Below, piece by piece: positions 5,644-6,959 of a stretch of 6,959 bases of DNA; within the stretch, counting starts at the first letter, position 1; every line of letters starts with the position of its first letter. A program made the translations under genes and the position numbers. This DNA comes from Candidatus Neoflavobacterium equi (GTDB taxonomy: Bacteria; Bacteroidota; Bacteroidia; Flavobacteriales; Flavobacteriaceae), in NCBI GenBank assembly GCA_018065745.1, contig JAGHSS010000316.1, positions 1 through 6,959 on the forward strand, read 5' to 3'. The notes beneath the pieces are model-generated. The model had not been told where the DNA came from. It made no database searches and saw only the letters and a list, made by a program, of their open reading frames with translations.

Positions 5644-6283
5644 GATAGGGTTTGATTAATTTAACTACAGTAAATATAGCAATTATCCCCGTGATACTTC
5701 CAATGATGTAATTGGCATTTTTCATTATAAAAGAAACCTCCTCTTTGGCGCCTTCTTTCGGTTTGAAAAATAAAATATAAGCATAAAAAAGAAGAAAAGT
5801 CCCCAACATAACCCCAAAAACCAACATCGCTAAGGGCCAAAAATCAAATGGAAACCAGTCCTTGGCACTGCAGGTCAACGCAATAAAGACGTAATAGGGA
5901 ATGGGAAAGACATTGACTGAAGACAAGAGTGCACCCAATCCAAATTGTTTGTACAAAGGTTTGTCTTGATCATACACTGCTTCTTTTTTCTTGTTCTTTT
6001 TACCCGTGCTAAAAAAGTAAATCGTCAAAATGAAAAAGATAAAGATCCCCACCTCTTCCAACAAGACAATCACTTCTGGATGCTTGTCCAGATACTTTGC
6101 AAATAAAGCAGATAGCAAAGATTGTAAACCTGCAATAGTAACGGCTCCAAGAGCATATACTACTGCAGGCTTTTTCCCATAAAACGCACTGATCTTAGCC
6201 GCGGTTATGTTAAGCATTCCCGGTAGCGATGTACCAAGGGCCGCAGCAAAAAAACCAATCAGCAATGGGAGCATATAATTCAT
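5633..6283 (-). CDS. LysE-family membrane transporter, six predicted TM segments
   Basis: A 216-residue integral inner-membrane protein. Hydrophobic segments lie at about 4-24, 40-62, 72-92, 115-138, 150-173 and 191-211, the usual six-helix size of LysE/RhtB amino-acid exporters. The N-terminal ALGTSLPGMLNITAAK (15-30) corresponds to the conserved proline-glycine region of the family's first helix. The loop after TM3 is very basic (GKKNKKK, 94-100), which by the positive-inside rule places it in the cytoplasm. The second-half signature is SSVNVFPIPYYVF (121-133). The substrate cannot be read from the sequence. LysE members export lysine, arginine, homoserine, threonine or cysteine metabolites, but this branch is distant from the characterised ones. 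Its ATG overlaps the trmB stop by one base (TAATG), so translation is probably coupled. The following ATL gene overlaps its 3' end. Confidence 0.8.
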   Translation of the reverse strand: MNYMLPLLIGFFAAALGTSLPGMLNITAAKISAFYGKKPAVVYALGAVTIAGLQSLLSALFAKYLDKHPEVIVLLEEVGIFIFFILTIYFFSTGKKNKKKEAVYDQDKPLYKQFGLGALLSSVNVFPIPYYVFIALTCSAKDWFPFDFWPLAMLVFGVMLGTFLLFYAYILFFKPKEGAKEEVSFIMKNANYIIGSITGIIAIFTVVKLIKPYLGY

Positions 6284-6957
6284 TATTTAATTTTAAATTG
6301 AATGTAGGTAATCGCTTTGTTTTTCTCTAAATATTGAGATTCATAAAACGTTTGAATGGCAGTTACCACTTCTGGAGCTCCAGATTGACGGTATACATCG
6401 TGGTTTGCATAAATAACTTCATGCCCTTCACCATGCAACAATCCCAAAGTGTATCCATGCATGAATTCACTGTCTGTTTTTAAATTCACCACACCCTCTG
6501 CATTTAAAATGTTTTTGTAACGTTGTAAAAATGCAGTATTTGTCAAACGGTGTTTGGTTCTCTTGTACTTGATTTGTGGATCTGGAAACGTAATCCAGAT
6601 TTCAGAAACCTCCCCTGAAGCGAAACAACTTTCAATCAATTCAATTTGAGTTCTTACAAAAGCAACGTTGGTCATCCCACTTTCAACAGCAGTTTTAGCA
6701 CCTCTCCAAAAACGAGCTCCTTTCAAATCTACTCCAATGAAGTTTTTTTCTGGATAACGCTCTGCTAATCCAACAGAATACTCCCCTTTACCACAACCCA
6801 ATTCCAAAACAATTGGATGGTCGTTTTTAAAGAATTCACTATTCCACTTCCCTTTTAATGGAAAATTATCCTCAACCACTTCTTCTCTAGTCGGTTGAAA
6901 AACATTGCCAAAAGTTTCATTTTCTCTAAATCGTTTTAATTTATTTTTACTTCCCAC
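6283..6957 (-). CDS. trmB: tRNA (guanine-N7-)-methyltransferase TrmB
   Basis: A SAM-dependent class I methyltransferase that makes m7G at position 46 of the tRNA variable loop. At 224 residues it has normal length for the family. The SAM site is VLELGCGKGEYSVGLA (50-65) with the acidic strand-2 end GVDLKGAR (75-82). The TrmB signature is FPDPQIKYKRTKHRL (124-138), corresponding to FPDPWHKARHNKRRI in E. coli, with Gln in place of Trp. LKTDSE (159-164) and TFYESQYL (203-210) match the C-terminal catalytic and tRNA-binding motifs. The start is GTG (6955-6957), giving MGSKNKLKRF, which agrees with the N-terminus I recall for Flavobacteriia TrmB. Only two bases lie upstream in the window, so the start region and any longer form cannot be checked. 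The gene heads the visible trmB-lysE-ATL set and its TAA overlaps the lysE ATG. Confidence 0.94.
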   Translation of the reverse strand: MGSKNKLKRFRENETFGNVFQPTREEVVEDNFPLKGKWNSEFFKNDHPIVLELGCGKGEYSVGLAERYPEKNFIGVDLKGARFWRGAKTAVESGMTNVAFVRTQIELIESCFASGEVSEIWITFPDPQIKYKRTKHRLTNTAFLQRYKNILNAEGVVNLKTDSEFMHGYTLGLLHGEGHEVIYANHDVYRQSGAPEVVTAIQTFYESQYLEKNKAITYIQFKIK

Positions 6958-6959
6958 TT

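Noticed and set aside
1..6959. Search for CRISPR arrays, insertion sequences, tRNA/rRNA genes, toxin-antitoxin or phage-defence modules
   Set aside because: No repeat-spacer pattern, transposase-like protein, terminal inverted repeats, RNA-gene fold or defence domain was seen; all long frames are explained by the genes listed.

Overview
The window looks like a chromosomal segment of a low-GC Flavobacteriaceae-type Bacteroidota. Four things point there: a secreted protease ending in a type IX secretion (T9SS) sorting domain; promoter-like TAnnTTTG boxes; A/T-rich start regions without clear Shine-Dalgarno sequences; and protein variants that I recall from this phylum (PAHR alkyltransferase-like protein, Mrp without CxxC, TrmB starting MGSKNKL).

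Layout. Positions 1-211 are A/T-rich non-coding DNA with a candidate promoter. Positions 212-2263 (+) encode a secreted M43-family zinc metalloprotease. A perfect 15-bp bidirectional terminator hairpin (2283-2315) separates it from a convergent minus-strand block that fills the rest of the window. In transcription order (right to left) the block reads trmB (tRNA m7G46 methyltransferase, GTG start at the window edge), a LysE-family membrane transporter, a cysteine-less alkyltransferase-like protein (ATL), a 140-bp gap with a -7-like promoter box, mrp (P-loop Fe-S carrier), an 80-aa Nfu-domain scaffold, a thioredoxin-reductase-like ferredoxin-NAD(P)+ reductase and an adrenodoxin-type [2Fe-2S] ferredoxin.

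How they may work together. Mrp, Nfu, reductase and ferredoxin form a compact iron-sulfur/electron-transfer set: two carrier or scaffold proteins plus a complete NAD(P)H to flavin to [2Fe-2S] chain. A terminator-like hairpin between nfu and the reductase suggests the set is divided into two expression levels. The trmB-lysE-ATL set is tightly packed, with a TAATG stop/start overlap between trmB and lysE. The ATL start is problematic: the ORF opens on TTG, while an equally placed TAATG lies out of frame.

I see no mobile element, CRISPR array, RNA gene or defence system. The region is mostly conserved housekeeping. The points most worth a second look are the ATL active site and start, the Mrp lacking its usual cysteine pair, and the intra-operon hairpin.
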